From Vibrio zhugei (GTDB taxonomy: Bacteria; Pseudomonadota; Gammaproteobacteria; Enterobacterales; Vibrionaceae), in the NCBI RefSeq assembly GCF_003716875.1, contig NZ_CP033078.1, positions 186,001 through 250,000 of the forward strand: 64,000 bases of DNA, written 5' to 3'. A program made the translations under genes and the position numbers. Below the pieces are notes generated by a model, which worked only from the letters and a program-made list of their open reading frames with translations, was not told the origin of the DNA and did not search any database. Below, piece by piece: positions 36,848 to 50,999 of this stretch; position 1 is the first letter of the stretch, and each line of letters opens with the position of its first letter.

Positions 36848-36959
36848 TCCTATAGAATATCAGCTTACGCTTGCAATACGGAAGTAAATACATTCCAATA
36901 GGGGAATCTATTTACTGGTGATACACGACCAGTTCAGAAAAAACACATTGGAGTTGAAG

Positions 36960-37286
36960 ATGAGTGATAAATTTTTGCAGCTAACTGATGACAGTTTCGA
37001 AGCTGATGTGATTAATGCTGCAGGCCCTGTTCTTGTCGATTTTTGGGCAGAATGGTGTGGTCCTTGTAAAATGATTGCTCCGATTCTAGAAGAAGTCGCA
37101 GATGAATATGCGGGTAAACTCACAATCGGTAAGCTAAACATTGACCAAAATGCGGGAACACCACCAAAATATGGTATTCGCGGCATTCCAACCTTGCTTC
37201 TCTTTAAGAACGGCAATGTAGCGGCAACCAAAGTCGGTGCGCTATCAAAAACTCAGCTGAAAGAGTTCCTAGACGCGAACCTATAA
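36960..37286 (+). CDS. trxA: Thioredoxin 1
   Basis: A 108-residue thioredoxin with the WCGPCK active site in [14 protein letters not shown] and the cis-Pro loop [13 protein letters not shown]. The longest frame starts at 36918, but [13 protein letters not shown] at 36960 with a GGAGTTGAAG site is the family start. General cytosolic disulfide reductase. Lies between rhlB (divergent) and rho. Confidence 0.98.
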   Translation: MSDKFLQLTDDSFEADVINAAGPVLVDFWAEWCGPCKMIAPILEEVADEYAGKLTIGKLNIDQNAGTPPKYGIRGIPTLLLFKNGNVAATKVGALSKTQLKEFLDANL

Positions 37287-37485
37287 TCGCGTTACATAAA
37301 CCGTACATAGAAATATGTGCGGTTTGTTTTTTCTAGAAACATTTTATAGACTACAATAAGTTTTAGTGCTAATTTATCGCACGTAAATTAAACAAGTGTT
37401 CACTTCTTGGTCAATCCTGAGACCAAATCCATCTTACTTTAACTAGAAAACAGATCCTATTTTGACTAAACAAGAATCCGCCACA

Positions 37486-38745
37486 ATGAATCTAACAGAA
37501 TTGAAGAACAGACCCGTGTCTGATCTTGTGAAGCTTGGCGAAAGCTTAGGCCTTGAAAACCTAGCGCGTCTAAGAAAACAAGACATTATATTCTCCATCC
37601 TTAAAGCGCATGCGAAAAGTGGTGAAGATATATTTGGTGATGGGGTGCTGGAAATACTTCAAGACGGTTTTGGTTTCTTACGCAGCTCAGACAGCTCTTA
37701 TTTGGCTGGACCGGACGACATTTACGTATCACCAAGCCAAATTCGTCGCTTTAATTTACGTACCGGTGACTCTATTGCGGGCAAAATTCGCCCACCCAAA
37801 GAAGGCGAGCGTTACTTTGCCTTATTGAAAGTGAACACGGTTAACCGCGATAAACCAGACAACGCCCGCAACAAAATTCTCTTTGAAAACTTAACACCGT
37901 TACATGCCAATGAACGTATGGTCATGGAACGTGGTAATGGCTCGACCGAAGATATTACGGCTCGCGTTCTCGATCTCGCATCGCCTATCGGTAAAGGCCA
38001 ACGTGGTTTGATTGTGGCACCGCCAAAAGCGGGTAAAACCATGCTGCTACAAAACATCGCTCAAAGCATTGCTTACAATCATCCTGAATGTGAGTTGATG
38101 GTTCTACTGATCGATGAGCGTCCTGAAGAAGTGACCGAAATGCAACGTCTTGTGAAAGGCGAAGTGGTCGCATCGACGTTCGATGAGCCAGCGAACCGTC
38201 ACGTACAAGTTGCCGAAATGGTGATTGAAAAAGCGAAGCGTTTGGTTGAACACAAAAAAGATGTGGTTATTCTTCTTGACTCGATTACTCGTCTTGCGCG
38301 TGCTTACAACACGGTGGTTCCTTCCTCTGGTAAAGTATTGACTGGTGGTGTGGATGCGAATGCATTGCATCGTCCTAAGCGTTTCTTCGGTGCGGCTCGT
38401 AATGTCGAAGAAGGCGGCAGTTTGACCATTATTGCCACGGCGCTTGTTGATACCGGTTCTAAAATGGACGAGGTTATCTACGAAGAATTTAAAGGGACAG
38501 GTAACATGGAATTACACCTGAACCGTAAAATTGCAGAAAAACGTGTATTCCCAGCGATTGACTTTAACCGCTCTGGTACACGTCGTGAAGAGCTTCTTAC
38601 GAAGAGTGATGAACTACAGAAAATGTGGATCTTACGTAAGATTGTTCATCCTATGGGTGAGTCCGATGCCATGGAATTCTTAATTGATAAATTGGCGATG
38701 ACCAAAACCAATAATGAATTCTTTGACGCAATGCGACGTCAGTAA
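37486..38745 (+). CDS. rho: Transcription termination factor Rho
   Basis: A 419-residue hexameric RNA helicase. N-terminal [20 protein letters not shown], the primary RNA-binding cold-shock-like domain ([17 protein letters not shown]), Walker [17 protein letters not shown], Walker [15 protein letters not shown], and the Q-loop/secondary site [13 protein letters not shown]. The frame extends to 37462, but the E. coli-like start MNLTEL at 37486 is chosen. The ~200-bp leader after trxA likely carries rho autoregulation. Terminator at 38761-38788. Confidence 0.98.
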   Translation: MNLTELKNRPVSDLVKLGESLGLENLARLRKQDIIFSILKAHAKSGEDIFGDGVLEILQDGFGFLRSSDSSYLAGPDDIYVSPSQIRRFNLRTGDSIAGKIRPPKEGERYFALLKVNTVNRDKPDNARNKILFENLTPLHANERMVMERGNGSTEDITARVLDLASPIGKGQRGLIVAPPKAGKTMLLQNIAQSIAYNHPECELMVLLIDERPEEVTEMQRLVKGEVVASTFDEPANRHVQVAEMVIEKAKRLVEHKKDVVILLDSITRLARAYNTVVPSSGKVLTGGVDANALHRPKRFFGAARNVEEGGSLTIIATALVDTGSKMDEVIYEEFKGTGNMELHLNRKIAEKRVFPAIDFNRSGTRREELLTKSDELQKMWILRKIVHPMGESDAMEFLIDKLAMTKTNNEFFDAMRRQ

Positions 38746-38760
38746 GCCATAATAAATAAA

Positions 38761-38788
38761 AACACCACCTTAGAGGTGGTGTTTTTAT
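38761..38788 (+). terminator. rho terminator
   Basis: AACACCACCT (38761-38770) and AGGTGGTGTT (38774-38783), 10-bp stem, 3-nt loop, followed by TTTATTT. Confidence 0.92.
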
Positions 38789-38843
38789 TTGCAAACCGTA
38801 CAAGAATAAGGATAGGTCTTGTACGGTTTGTGCTGGAGGATTT

Positions 38844-39830
38844 ATGCGACAAGGAATGTTGTACACGCTTCTACTCATATTGGTGCTCTTCACGAGTTCG
38901 TCTTGGGCCGTGATTATCTCCAAGCAAACGCGTCAGGAAGTACTTGACGATCATACCCTGCAACAAAAAGTGGGCGATTTGTATCAGCTCGCGATTAATA
39001 ATCAGATCAATGCTCTTAATTTTTCCATGGAGCGGTTAGCCTTACCGCAACAAGAAGCCGCGCGTTATTTGTTATTTCGTCGTTTTGAAAATAATGGCAT
39101 TGCTTTATCAGCCTCCCTCTATGGTTTTGTGCAAAAGCAAAATCGCCAGTCCCCGACGTATCAATTAATGGAATATGGACACGATTACGAATTTTCTGTG
39201 CCCGCATTCAATTATCCGACGATCGGCTTTCGGCTAATGAAGCGTTGGGACCAGGATCAAAAGACCGTGGATTTTATCTTGCATTCAGAGCTGCACGAGT
39301 TGGATCTCAAAACTTGGTTATCCGGCCCTAAAAAGAGCGCTCATGAGCAGTTATTATTACGAGAGCTTGATAATTTATCGAGGCCAGCGATTGATTTTTT
39401 AACCAAGCAACTGACTGCTACCAACGTGACCAGCTGGTTGCCTTCCTCTCGTGTTATGGTGAAATTGGCTCGTATCACCCGAGATCCTCAAGTGTATAAA
39501 CTGCTGTGGTTAATGCGTTCAGATCATGTGATTGAAGGTGAATTATCGCGTTTAGCTACGCATCGTGATGCTTTTGCGATTGCTCAGTTAATGTTGGCGG
39601 CTCGTAATCCTAAGTTGACGTCTCTGGCGATCAACGAATTAGTGAGCATTCATCCAATGGATAAAGACGTCGAGACGTTCTTAGTGCAACGTCTTTCAAA
39701 TAGTGAGGACGCTTCTTTAACGGCGAAAGCCTTGGTCACCTATGGTCACCGTCATTGGTTAGAAGAGATTATGAACTCCAATCGGCACGTGAAAACACGA
39801 CTCATCATGCAAACGTTAAGCGCGTTATGA
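38844..39830 (+). CDS. Secreted hypothetical protein, helical-repeat-like
   Basis: A 328-residue protein with a signal peptide ([22 protein letters not shown], cleavage near 22) and no other membrane segment, so periplasmic. The C-terminal half (about 190-325) is a chain of short helices with HEAT-like spacing ([48 protein letters not shown]). Family with known function not recognised. Located between rho and ubiD; GGAGGATTT precedes the start. Looks like a conserved vibrio gene rather than acquired DNA. Confidence 0.7.
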   Translation: MRQGMLYTLLLILVLFTSSSWAVIISKQTRQEVLDDHTLQQKVGDLYQLAINNQINALNFSMERLALPQQEAARYLLFRRFENNGIALSASLYGFVQKQNRQSPTYQLMEYGHDYEFSVPAFNYPTIGFRLMKRWDQDQKTVDFILHSELHELDLKTWLSGPKKSAHEQLLLRELDNLSRPAIDFLTKQLTATNVTSWLPSSRVMVKLARITRDPQVYKLLWLMRSDHVIEGELSRLATHRDAFAIAQLMLAARNPKLTSLAINELVSIHPMDKDVETFLVQRLSNSEDASLTAKALVTYGHRHWLEEIMNSNRHVKTRLIMQTLSAL

Positions 39831-39918
39831 GAAAGCCAAAGCATCACAGAATAAAACCCCGCACGAAAGACGGCCCTTTTGTTATACTGCGAGTATCTTC
39901 ACCAGCCAGAATATACTT

Positions 39919-41772
39919 ATGAGTATTAAAGATTTACCCGACTTTTTGCATTATCTCGAAGAGCATGGATTGTTAAAACGCATTACTCGTCCGATCGATC
40001 CCCATTATGAAATGACCGAAATCAGTGATCGTACGCTGCGTGCTGGTGGGCCTGCGTTACTGTTTGAAAATCCTATAGGTTATAACATACCGGTACTGAC
40101 CAACTTGTTTGGCACTCCTGAACGTGTCGCCATTGGTATGGGACGTGAATCGGTCAAAGAGTTACGTGAAGTGGGTAAGTTGCTCGCGTTTCTGAAGGAG
40201 CCTGAGCCACCGAAAGGGTTTAAAGAAGCATTGAAAACCTTACCGATGTTCAAACAAGTCTTAAATATGCCGGTGAAAAAAGTACGGCAAGCGCCTTGCC
40301 AACGGGTGGTATGGGAAGGCGATGAGGTGAACTTAGATGCCATTCCCGTCATGAGTTGTTGGCAAGACGATGCCGCACCGCTGCTGACGTGGGGCTTGAC
40401 CATAACCAAAGGCCCAACGAAAAAACGTCAGAATATTGGTATCTATCGCCAACAAAAGTTAGGTAAAAATAAAATCATCATGCGTTGGCTGGCGCACCGT
40501 GGAGGGGCGTTGGATTTTCAAGATTGGAATAATGAACATCCGAATGAGCGTTTTCCCGTTTCGGTCGCTTTTGGCGCTGATCCGGCAACCATTTTGGCAG
40601 CGGTGACGCCGATTCCTGATAGTTTGTCCGAATATGCCTTCGCAGGGTTATTACGCGGACGGCGTTCAGAGGTGGTCAAATCGATCAGTAATGATTTAGA
40701 AGTCCCGGCCAGTGCTGAGATTGTGTTGGAAGGCTACATTGACCCTCATGAATACGCGGAAGAAGGACCGTATGGGGATCACACCGGTTATTATAATGAA
40801 GTAGAAATGCACCGAGTGTTCACAGTAACGCATGTCACGATGCGTAATAAGCCGATTTATCACAGTACCTACACAGGACGTCCACCCGATGAACCTGCTA
40901 TTCTAGGTGTGGCTTTGAATGAGGTTTTTGTTCCTATCTTACAAAAACAATTTGCTGAGATTACGGATTTTTACTTACCGCCGGAAGGGTGTTCTTATCG
41001 CCTAGCGGTTGTGAGTATGAAAAAGCAGTATCCTGGACATGCAAAGCGCGTGATGATGGGGGTCTGGTCCTTTTTACGTCAGTTCATGTACACCAAATAT
41101 GTGCTGGTGGTCGATGACGATGTCGATATCCGTCAATGGGATGACGTTATTAAGGCCGTCACCAAGAACATGGTTCCTGCTGCTGATGTCTTGCTCATTG
41201 AGAATACTCCCATTGATTCCCTCGATTTTGCGTCACCTGTTGTTGGCTTAGGCGCAAAAATGGGATGGGATGCCACGACGAAATGGGAGGTTGAAGTACA
41301 GCATACTCATGAAGTGGCGCCAGAAACCTCTTATCAAGCGGTGGCGCAGTGCATGAACGAGTTACAACTCGCTCATCCCGCGCTGAAAGATGTCTATATA
41401 CCAGAATCGTCTGCTGGCCAGTTCATTATTGCTTATATGCAGAAAGAAGGTGCTGGGGAGTCACGTCAATTACTGCAGACCATACTAGCGGCCTTGAACA
41501 ATCACGCTTATGCTAAATTTGTTGTGTTGTGCGATGGGGATGTGGATATCCGTGACTGGAATGACATTATTTGGGCGGTGACTACCCGAATCGATCCTGC
41601 TCGTGATACGGTCCGTCAAGAAGCGAATGAGCGGCAAGGCTCAGCTTTAGGTCTCGATGCCACCAATAAGTGCCAAGATGAAATTACTCGTGAGTGGGGC
41701 ACACCAATCAAAAAAGATCCTAAATTAGTCGCACAGATTGATGAAATTTGGGATGAGTTAGATATTCTATGA
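39919..41772 (+). CDS. ubiD: 3-polyprenyl-4-hydroxybenzoate carboxy-lyase UbiD
   Basis: A 617-residue prenylated-FMN-dependent decarboxylase in ubiquinone synthesis. Family motifs: [19 protein letters not shown] at the start, [24 protein letters not shown] (prFMN/metal region), and the catalytic [12 protein letters not shown] with the E-R-E ion network. The C-terminus is about 120 residues longer than E. coli UbiD (497): after about residue 450 a stretch ([16 protein letters not shown] ... [30 protein letters not shown]) repeats the earlier [18 protein letters not shown] pattern. Its stop overlaps the ferredoxin gene start (ATGA). Confidence 0.93.
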   Translation: MSIKDLPDFLHYLEEHGLLKRITRPIDPHYEMTEISDRTLRAGGPALLFENPIGYNIPVLTNLFGTPERVAIGMGRESVKELREVGKLLAFLKEPEPPKGFKEALKTLPMFKQVLNMPVKKVRQAPCQRVVWEGDEVNLDAIPVMSCWQDDAAPLLTWGLTITKGPTKKRQNIGIYRQQKLGKNKIIMRWLAHRGGALDFQDWNNEHPNERFPVSVAFGADPATILAAVTPIPDSLSEYAFAGLLRGRRSEVVKSISNDLEVPASAEIVLEGYIDPHEYAEEGPYGDHTGYYNEVEMHRVFTVTHVTMRNKPIYHSTYTGRPPDEPAILGVALNEVFVPILQKQFAEITDFYLPPEGCSYRLAVVSMKKQYPGHAKRVMMGVWSFLRQFMYTKYVLVVDDDVDIRQWDDVIKAVTKNMVPAADVLLIENTPIDSLDFASPVVGLGAKMGWDATTKWEVEVQHTHEVAPETSYQAVAQCMNELQLAHPALKDVYIPESSAGQFIIAYMQKEGAGESRQLLQTILAALNNHAYAKFVVLCDGDVDIRDWNDIIWAVTTRIDPARDTVRQEANERQGSALGLDATNKCQDEITREWGTPIKKDPKLVAQIDEIWDELDIL

Positions 41773-42038
41773 GACATACTGTGCAAATGAGCCCCAATGG
41801 GGGGCAGTTTACAGTCATAGATGGACAGACGATACATGCCGCTGCGCTGAATCACGATATAGCGTGGCCTAATCGTTGCCGGATAGGAGCATGCGGTACA
41901 TGCTTATGTAAAATATTACAAGGTGACGTCAGTTATCAGATCGAACCGATGCTGACAGAACGTGAACGTTCTGAAGGATGGGCTTTGGCCTGCTTGGCGA
42001 TACCACAAAGCGATATAGTCCTTACTTTTGAAGAGTAA
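41769..42038 (+). CDS. 2Fe-2S plant-type ferredoxin
   Basis: An 89-residue ferredoxin. The cluster ligands are in [18 protein letters not shown] (C-x4-C-x2-C) and ALACLAIP (fourth Cys). It is translationally coupled to ubiD (ATGA overlap) and 15 bp before fre, so electrons could pass NAD(P)H to Fre to this ferredoxin. The pair resembles, in two genes, reductases that carry an N-terminal ferredoxin domain fused to a flavin reductase. What it reduces is unknown; UbiD itself needs no electron donor, although UbiX-made cofactor maturation is oxidative. Confidence 0.85.
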   Translation: MRHTVQMSPNGGQFTVIDGQTIHAAALNHDIAWPNRCRIGACGTCLCKILQGDVSYQIEPMLTERERSEGWALACLAIPQSDIVLTFEE

Positions 42039-42053
42039 GCGTAGAGGATAATC

Positions 42054-42764
42054 ATGATTGTACAATGTAAAGTGAAGTCAATTGAGCCGTTAGCAAGTCA
42101 TACTTATAAGGTGTTGCTACAACCACAAGATAAAGTTGACTTTAAAGCGGGTCAATATTTGATGGTCGTGATGGGGCTTAAGGATAAGCGTCCGTTCTCT
42201 ATTGCCAATGCACCGAGTCAGGCGAATGGGATATTGGAGCTGCACATTGGCGCAGCAGAACACAATGCTTATGCAGGGGAAGTGATTGAATCGATGCGTA
42301 CGGCATTGAGTGATGATACATCGATTGATATTGATGCGCCGCATGGTGATGCTTGGGTTAAAGAGAGTGAGCGTCCATTACTATTGATTGCCGGCGGTAC
42401 GGGCTTTAGTTATGTACGTTCGATTCTCGATGAGTGTTTAGCTCAATCGTGGCAGCAAGCGATTCATTTTTATTGGGGCGCAAAAGATAAAGAGCAACTT
42501 TATCTGATGGATGAATTGACGGCGCTGGCAGAAAAATACACTAATGTCACGTTTGTACCTGTATTAGAGTTAGCTGATGATGATTGGCAAGGCAAAACGG
42601 GCAATGTTCTTCAAGCGGTCAATCACGATTTTGAATCATTAGCCGATTATGACATTTATTTAGCGGGTCGCTTTGAAATGGCCGGAGCTGCACGAACCCA
42701 ATTTGTCGAAAACAAGCAGGCATTGGTAGAAAGAATGTTTGCAGATGCCTACGCATTTATCTAA
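42054..42764 (+). CDS. fre: NAD(P)H-flavin reductase Fre
   Basis: A 236-residue FNR-superfamily reductase that supplies reduced FMN/FAD. Motifs: [13 protein letters not shown] (flavin-binding R-x-x-S), [17 protein letters not shown] (NAD(P)H phosphate loop), [13 protein letters not shown], and [10 protein letters not shown] near the C-terminus. Length like E. coli Fre (233) and the LuxG group. Downstream of ubiD and the ferredoxin in one operon. Confidence 0.95.
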   Translation: MIVQCKVKSIEPLASHTYKVLLQPQDKVDFKAGQYLMVVMGLKDKRPFSIANAPSQANGILELHIGAAEHNAYAGEVIESMRTALSDDTSIDIDAPHGDAWVKESERPLLLIAGGTGFSYVRSILDECLAQSWQQAIHFYWGAKDKEQLYLMDELTALAEKYTNVTFVPVLELADDDWQGKTGNVLQAVNHDFESLADYDIYLAGRFEMAGAARTQFVENKQALVERMFADAYAFI

Positions 42765-42814
42765 TTAGTCCTGATAGAAACCCGCAAAAGGTGGAGGAAT
42801 AGACCTATTTTTCA

Positions 42815-42852
42815 CCATTCTGACTGTTTTACATGCGAATGGCGGTTTTTTT
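42815..42852 (+). terminator. Probable terminator after fre
   Basis: CCATTC (42815-42820) and GAATGG (42837-42842) with a 16-nt loop, then CGGTTTTTTT. Short stem but a good U tract; lies just before the rrn promoter. Confidence 0.55.
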
Positions 42853-42873
42853 CCATTTTTTTATAAAAACTGC

Positions 42874-42901
42874 TTGCGCGGTTGGGCATTATCTCTATAA
42901 T
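42874..42901 (+). promoter_or_regulatory. rrn P1 promoter
   Basis: TTGCGC (42874-42879), 16-bp spacer, TATAAT (42896-42901), followed by a GC-rich discriminator GCCCAACC, typical of stringently controlled rRNA promoters. The preceding A/T-rich run may be the UP element. Confidence 0.85.
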
Positions 42902-42989
42902 GCCCAACCACTGACACGGCAGACGCCACAAGGCTTCAGTCAAGGTCGATGAGGATAAGACATCCTAAAAAAGAAAATTGAAAAAGTGT

Positions 42990-43017
42990 TTGACACGCTC
43001 AATTAAATCTTTAGAAT
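42990..43017 (+). promoter_or_regulatory. rrn P2 promoter
   Basis: TTGACA (42990-42995), 16-bp spacer, TAGAAT (43012-43017), ~115 bp after P1. Confidence 0.8.
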
Positions 43018-43054
43018 GCACCTCCGCTCTGAAAGAAAACTTCTTTTAAAGCAA

Positions 43055-43066
43055 CGCTCTTTAACA
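43055..43066 (+). promoter_or_regulatory. rrn leader boxA antitermination site
   Basis: CGCTCTTTAACA, one base from the boxA consensus TGCTCTTTAACA; a perfect copy recurs before 23S at 45249-45260. The leader between P2 and 16S (43018-43332) contains no gene. Confidence 0.8.
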
Positions 43067-43332
43067 ATTTAAACCTATCAATCTGTGTGGGCACTCATTG
43101 ATGATAATCAATAGTTTCTTCGGAAACAAAATTGGTATCAATGAACTGAGTGACCAAAGCTATTAAGAAACAGCCTTGAGCGGTTTTGATTTTACTTTTT
43201 CAAAAGTAGAAATAATAGCGGCACAGTCAATTCATTATCATTCTGTTGGAATGATAATAGCTTTAAAATTACGTATTTATTTCGGTAAATAACAGTTTTG
43301 AAGTCAGTATTCATTGAGCCACAAAAAACTTT

Positions 43333-44875
<1,543 letters not shown>

Positions 44876-44944
44876 CTACGAATGATTATTGCGATGAGTG
44901 TTCACACAGATTGATACGGTTTAGAACGTTAAGAGCACCTTAGT

Positions 44945-45021
44945 GGGTCTGTAGCTCAGCTGGTTAGAGCGCTCGCCTGATAAGCGGGAGGTCGGTGGTT
45001 CAAGTCCACTCAGACCCACCA
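44945..45021 (+). tRNA. tRNA-Ile (GAT)
   Basis: 77 nt; acceptor GGGTCTG/CAGACCC, anticodon loop CTGATAAG, T-loop GGTTCAAGTCC, encoded CCA. Located in the 16S-23S spacer. Confidence 0.97.
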
Positions 45022-45026
45022 AAATT

Positions 45027-45107
45027 TCCAGTAACGGCGTTGTTTATTTCGTCGTGTAGCGAACTACACGTCCTCAATAAACGCCTAGTTCCTGAAAATT
45101 TTCATCT
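45027..45107 (+). repeat. Long imperfect hairpin between the two spacer tRNAs
   Basis: AAATTTCCAG...GGCGT(45036-45040)...CGTGTAG(45053-45059) pair with CTACACG(45064-45070)...AATAAACGCC(45076-45085)...CTGAAAATTT. The spacer RNA between tRNA-Ile and tRNA-Ala can fold into one ~80-nt stem-loop, likely a processing signal. Confidence 0.6.
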
Positions 45108-45111
45108 AGAT

Positions 45112-45187
45112 GGGGCTATAGCTCAGCTGGGAGAGCGCCTGCCTTGCACGCAGGAGGTCTGCGGTTCGATCCCGCATAGCTCCACCA
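45112..45187 (+). tRNA. tRNA-Ala (TGC)
   Basis: 76 nt; acceptor GGGGCTA/TAGCTCC, anticodon loop CTTGCACG, encoded CCA. Second tRNA of the 16S-23S spacer. Confidence 0.97.
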
Positions 45188-45530
45188 TCTTTAAGCATAT
45201 TGCTGTGCAGTGTTCTTAAAAATGGTGTCTTTGTAAAAAGATACACATTGCTCTTTAACAATTTGGAAAGCTGACAACATACTCTTTTAGAAGAGTATTT
45301 GTAAAAGTTCTCAATTGTCTGATTGTCTTTTAATAGAACGGTCAGACAAACAAAAACACATTCAAGTGTTCTTGGATTCACTGTTTTCAGTGAATATTCA
45401 AAATTGAGTCCGGCAATATCGAGTCTGCAACATGTCCTTTTTGTCTTCACTTTTCAAAGTGAAAGCAAAGAGTTATGCAGACAAACCTTGGTGATTTGAT
45501 TCATCAATCCAAAACTTTTTTGGGTTGTAT
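45188..45530 (+). other. Spacer between tRNA-Ala and 23S rRNA
   Basis: About 340 bp of transcribed spacer. It contains boxA TGCTCTTTAACA at 45249-45260 followed by AATTTGG, and short repeats that would flank 23S in the processing stem. No gene; the minus-strand 114-codon frame here overlaps tRNA-Ala and is not real. Confidence 0.7.
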
Positions 45531-48420
<2,890 letters not shown>

Positions 48421-48548
48421 ACAACACCAAAAAGGTTTTGTAACGGACTCAAATGAGTACTTGAGTGTGTGAGAACGGCTTTGTAGAAGTCATAAAAACA
48501 GCTTTCCAGATTGCATGAGTATCGCGTAAGCGGTAGTCATAAAGAATT

Positions 48549-48668
48549 TGCTTGGCGACCATAGCATTTTGGCCCCACCTGATCCCATGCCGAACTCAGA
48601 AGTGAAACGAAATAGCGCCGATGGTAGTGTGGGGCTTCCCCATGTGAGAGTAGGTCATCGCCAAGCTT
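48549..48668 (+). rRNA. rrf: 5S ribosomal RNA
   Basis: About 120 nt; terminal stem TGCTTGGCG/CGCCAAGC, loop A CCACCTGATCCCATGCCGAAC and AGAGTAGG. Preceded by ~130 bp of spacer after 23S. Confidence 0.97.
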
Positions 48669-48713
48669 TAATTAAGACATAGCGTGATTAACGTTATGGA
48701 AAAACCAGTTTGC

Positions 48714-48790
48714 GGAGCGGTAGTTCAGCTGGTTAGAATACCGGCCTGTCACGCCGGGGGTCGCGGGTTCGAATCCCGTCCGTTCCGCCA
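48714..48790 (+). tRNA. tRNA-Asp (GTC)
   Basis: 77 nt; acceptor GGAGCGG/CCGTTCC, anticodon loop CTGTCACG, encoded CCA; distal tRNA of the rrn operon. Confidence 0.97.
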
Positions 48791-48800
48791 TTTGTTTTGA

Positions 48801-48832
48801 AGCCTCGTTCGATTGAACGAGGCTTTTTTTCG
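48801..48832 (+). terminator. rrn operon terminator
   Basis: AGCCTCGTTC (48801-48810), loop GATT, GAACGAGGCT (48815-48824), followed by TTTTTTT. Confidence 0.95.
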
Positions 48833-48995
48833 TCTAGAATTCTGACATTTATTCATTAGCCGTCATCGATATATTGATCGTATTTATGGGCATTCATGGC
48901 GAGCATGATGCATCAAAGGGCGTAAGAGGCACTGAGGATTGGGACTTTTCCTTCTTCTACAGGCTATGTGAGTTTGACGGTCAGTTATCGCGTTT

Positions 48996-49032
48996 AAAAA
49001 AGCCCAGCTCTTTATGAGAGCTGGGCTTTTTT
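48996..49032 (-). terminator. pssA terminator (bidirectional shape)
   Basis: AAAAAAGCCCAGCTC (48996-49010) and GAGCTGGGCTTTTTT (49018-49032), perfect 15-bp pairing with A/T tracts, after the pssA stop on the minus strand. Confidence 0.9.
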
Positions 49033-49072
49033 ATGACGGAATCATCACGTCATTGGTGATGCTTGAGTGAGG

Positions 49073-50413
49073 CTAGAGGATTTGTTTGAGCACTCGATCA
49101 GCTTTGACTCGCGTTATCTTACGAACCAAGCGCTGCACCGGTAGTGGGTAGTCTTCGAGCTTTTCTATTTGCTTATAGGTGCAAATTAACTGAGTGTGTT
49201 GCAGGATATTGTGCTTCTCTTCTTCAAACTGTGAGATGAGGTGTTGATGCTCATCTTTAATCAGTAAGCCATTCTCTAAATCGAGTTTCCACGCTCGTGG
49301 ATTAATGTTGTTGCCTGTGAGTAGCATATAGCGTTTATCCACCCACATCCCTTTGAGGTGAAAGCTGTGGTCATCGTGTTTCCATAAATGAATGGAAAGC
49401 TGTCGACTTGCGATATTCGCTTCATTCATTTTGGCAAAGCGACGGAGATTAATCTCATAGAGATAAGGCAGCCCACCAATGGTTTTAAACGGTTGATCTG
49501 GACTGATATAGAAATCATTGGCGGTTTTATCGCCGATGACGATGTCTACCTTGACGCCACGACGGATCGCTTTTTTGACTTCTTTCGCGACACTTTTAGG
49601 GAAATTAAAGTAAGGCGTGCAAATAAAAATTTCTTCTTTGGCCTGAGCGATCATTTGAATGATGGTTTGGTTTAAGAAGTTACGACGTTTACCGATTCCG
49701 ACAAGTGGGGTGACACCAATTTGCGACTCATCGGCCTCTTGAGGCTCAAAGGCGTAATAAGATTGGCCTAGAGAGGCGCGAAATTGGCGAATATCGAGTT
49801 TAATATCTTTGGTCTTGGGTTTATCTGCTTTGCTTAAATCATGCACCGCGGGGTGGGCAATCATATCTTCTTTAATAAAGCGTACCATGGAGTTAGCCAG
49901 TGGTTGGCTCTCTATTATGTGGTAACGATCAAAGCGATAGCGGTCTTGCTTATGCAGATAGACATCATTAATACTGGCGCCACTGTATAGAACCGTATCG
50001 TCAATGATAAAACCTTTCAGGTGAAGGACACCAAAGACTTCTCTTCCACGAACGGGGACACCATAGGTGGGGATACTGTGAGTGTAGCGATTGGCAAACT
50101 CGGCATACATGGCTGAGTTACCTTGCGTGGCTCCAGCACCGATTCGTCCACGCTGAGCACGATGCCAATCCACACAAATTTGAATATCTAGGCCAGGGTT
50201 ACGCTGCTTTGCCTCATATATTTCTGTCAAAATCTCGCGGCCAGCTTCATCGTCTTCTAAGTACAGAGCGACAATATAGATACGTTGAGTTGCATGGCGT
50301 ATTAACTCAATCAGATTCGCGCGATAGTCTTTTGCGGACAAAAGGACTTGAAAATTTTCTGGAGATAGCGCGATCGCTGGAAGCTTTTTGACAGGATGTC
50401 TACGAGCAATCAT
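49073..50413 (-). CDS. pssA: CDP-diacylglycerol-serine O-phosphatidyltransferase
   Basis: A 446-residue PLD-superfamily phosphatidylserine synthase, first committed step to phosphatidylethanolamine. Two HKD-type motifs: HLKGFIIDDTVLYSGAS near 153 and HLKGMWVDKRYMLLTGNNINPRAW near 352. Length fits E. coli PssA (451). Peripheral membrane enzyme, no TM helices visible. Monocistronic with terminator 48996-49032. Confidence 0.95.
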   Translation of the reverse strand: MIARRHPVKKLPAIALSPENFQVLLSAKDYRANLIELIRHATQRIYIVALYLEDDEAGREILTEIYEAKQRNPGLDIQICVDWHRAQRGRIGAGATQGNSAMYAEFANRYTHSIPTYGVPVRGREVFGVLHLKGFIIDDTVLYSGASINDVYLHKQDRYRFDRYHIIESQPLANSMVRFIKEDMIAHPAVHDLSKADKPKTKDIKLDIRQFRASLGQSYYAFEPQEADESQIGVTPLVGIGKRRNFLNQTIIQMIAQAKEEIFICTPYFNFPKSVAKEVKKAIRRGVKVDIVIGDKTANDFYISPDQPFKTIGGLPYLYEINLRRFAKMNEANIASRQLSIHLWKHDDHSFHLKGMWVDKRYMLLTGNNINPRAWKLDLENGLLIKDEHQHLISQFEEEKHNILQHTQLICTYKQIEKLEDYPLPVQRLVRKITRVKADRVLKQIL

Positions 50414-50499
50414 AGGGATGCTTTACCTTATATGTGCAAAATTGCGGACCTAGCATTCTACCAAATCCATTCAACTTATGGCTAGAAAAGCCCATCAAT

Positions 50500-50934
50500 C
50501 TATGCATTATTAGCGAGGTAATGCATAGGAATGAGCGATTTACCCTGTTCAGTGTAACGCATATAGAGCGTTTTGAGTTCCGCTGGCAGTTCATCAATAG
50601 GAATCGTTGTGAAGCCTGACCGTTGATAGAACGATTCTAAGTGTTGATACGCAAAACAGTAATCCGTAGCGCTTAAGATCTCTTTTCGGCAGTAACGTAG
50701 TAATTGGGAACCAATACCTTGATAGCGTCTCTCTGCTGCAACCGCCATCCCGGTCAGTAAGCGATATGTCGCAACATGTCGAAAGCGCACCACCCCAACG
50801 ATCGTATGTGATTCATACGCGGTTACGATTAGATCATCACTTTTCGGTTTAGTTCCCGTGTAATGCTCTTTATAAAAACGTTTTATTAACGTAATTTTGA
50901 TAGGGGGCAGTATTTCGAAATGTAGAGTAGACAT
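50500..50934 (-). CDS. GNAT-family N-acetyltransferase
   Basis: A 144-residue acetyltransferase. Acetyl-CoA-binding motif A is visible in LTGMAVAAERRYQGIGSQLLRYCRKE (R/Q-x-x-G-I/Q-G), with later FYQRSGF typical of the fold. The frame extends to 51060 over the start of murB; ATG 50934 (MSTLHFEILPP) has AGAACAGAAG upstream and gives normal GNAT length. Substrate unknown. Divergent from murB. Confidence 0.82.
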   Translation of the reverse strand: MSTLHFEILPPIKITLIKRFYKEHYTGTKPKSDDLIVTAYESHTIVGVVRFRHVATYRLLTGMAVAAERRYQGIGSQLLRYCRKEILSATDYCFAYQHLESFYQRSGFTTIPIDELPAELKTLYMRYTEQGKSLIPMHYLANNA

Positions 50935-50999
50935 TTGCTTCTGTTCTAGGCTCATATCTGTTGTAGAATGCCCTAAGTTTAATTGATTATAAGAATGCC

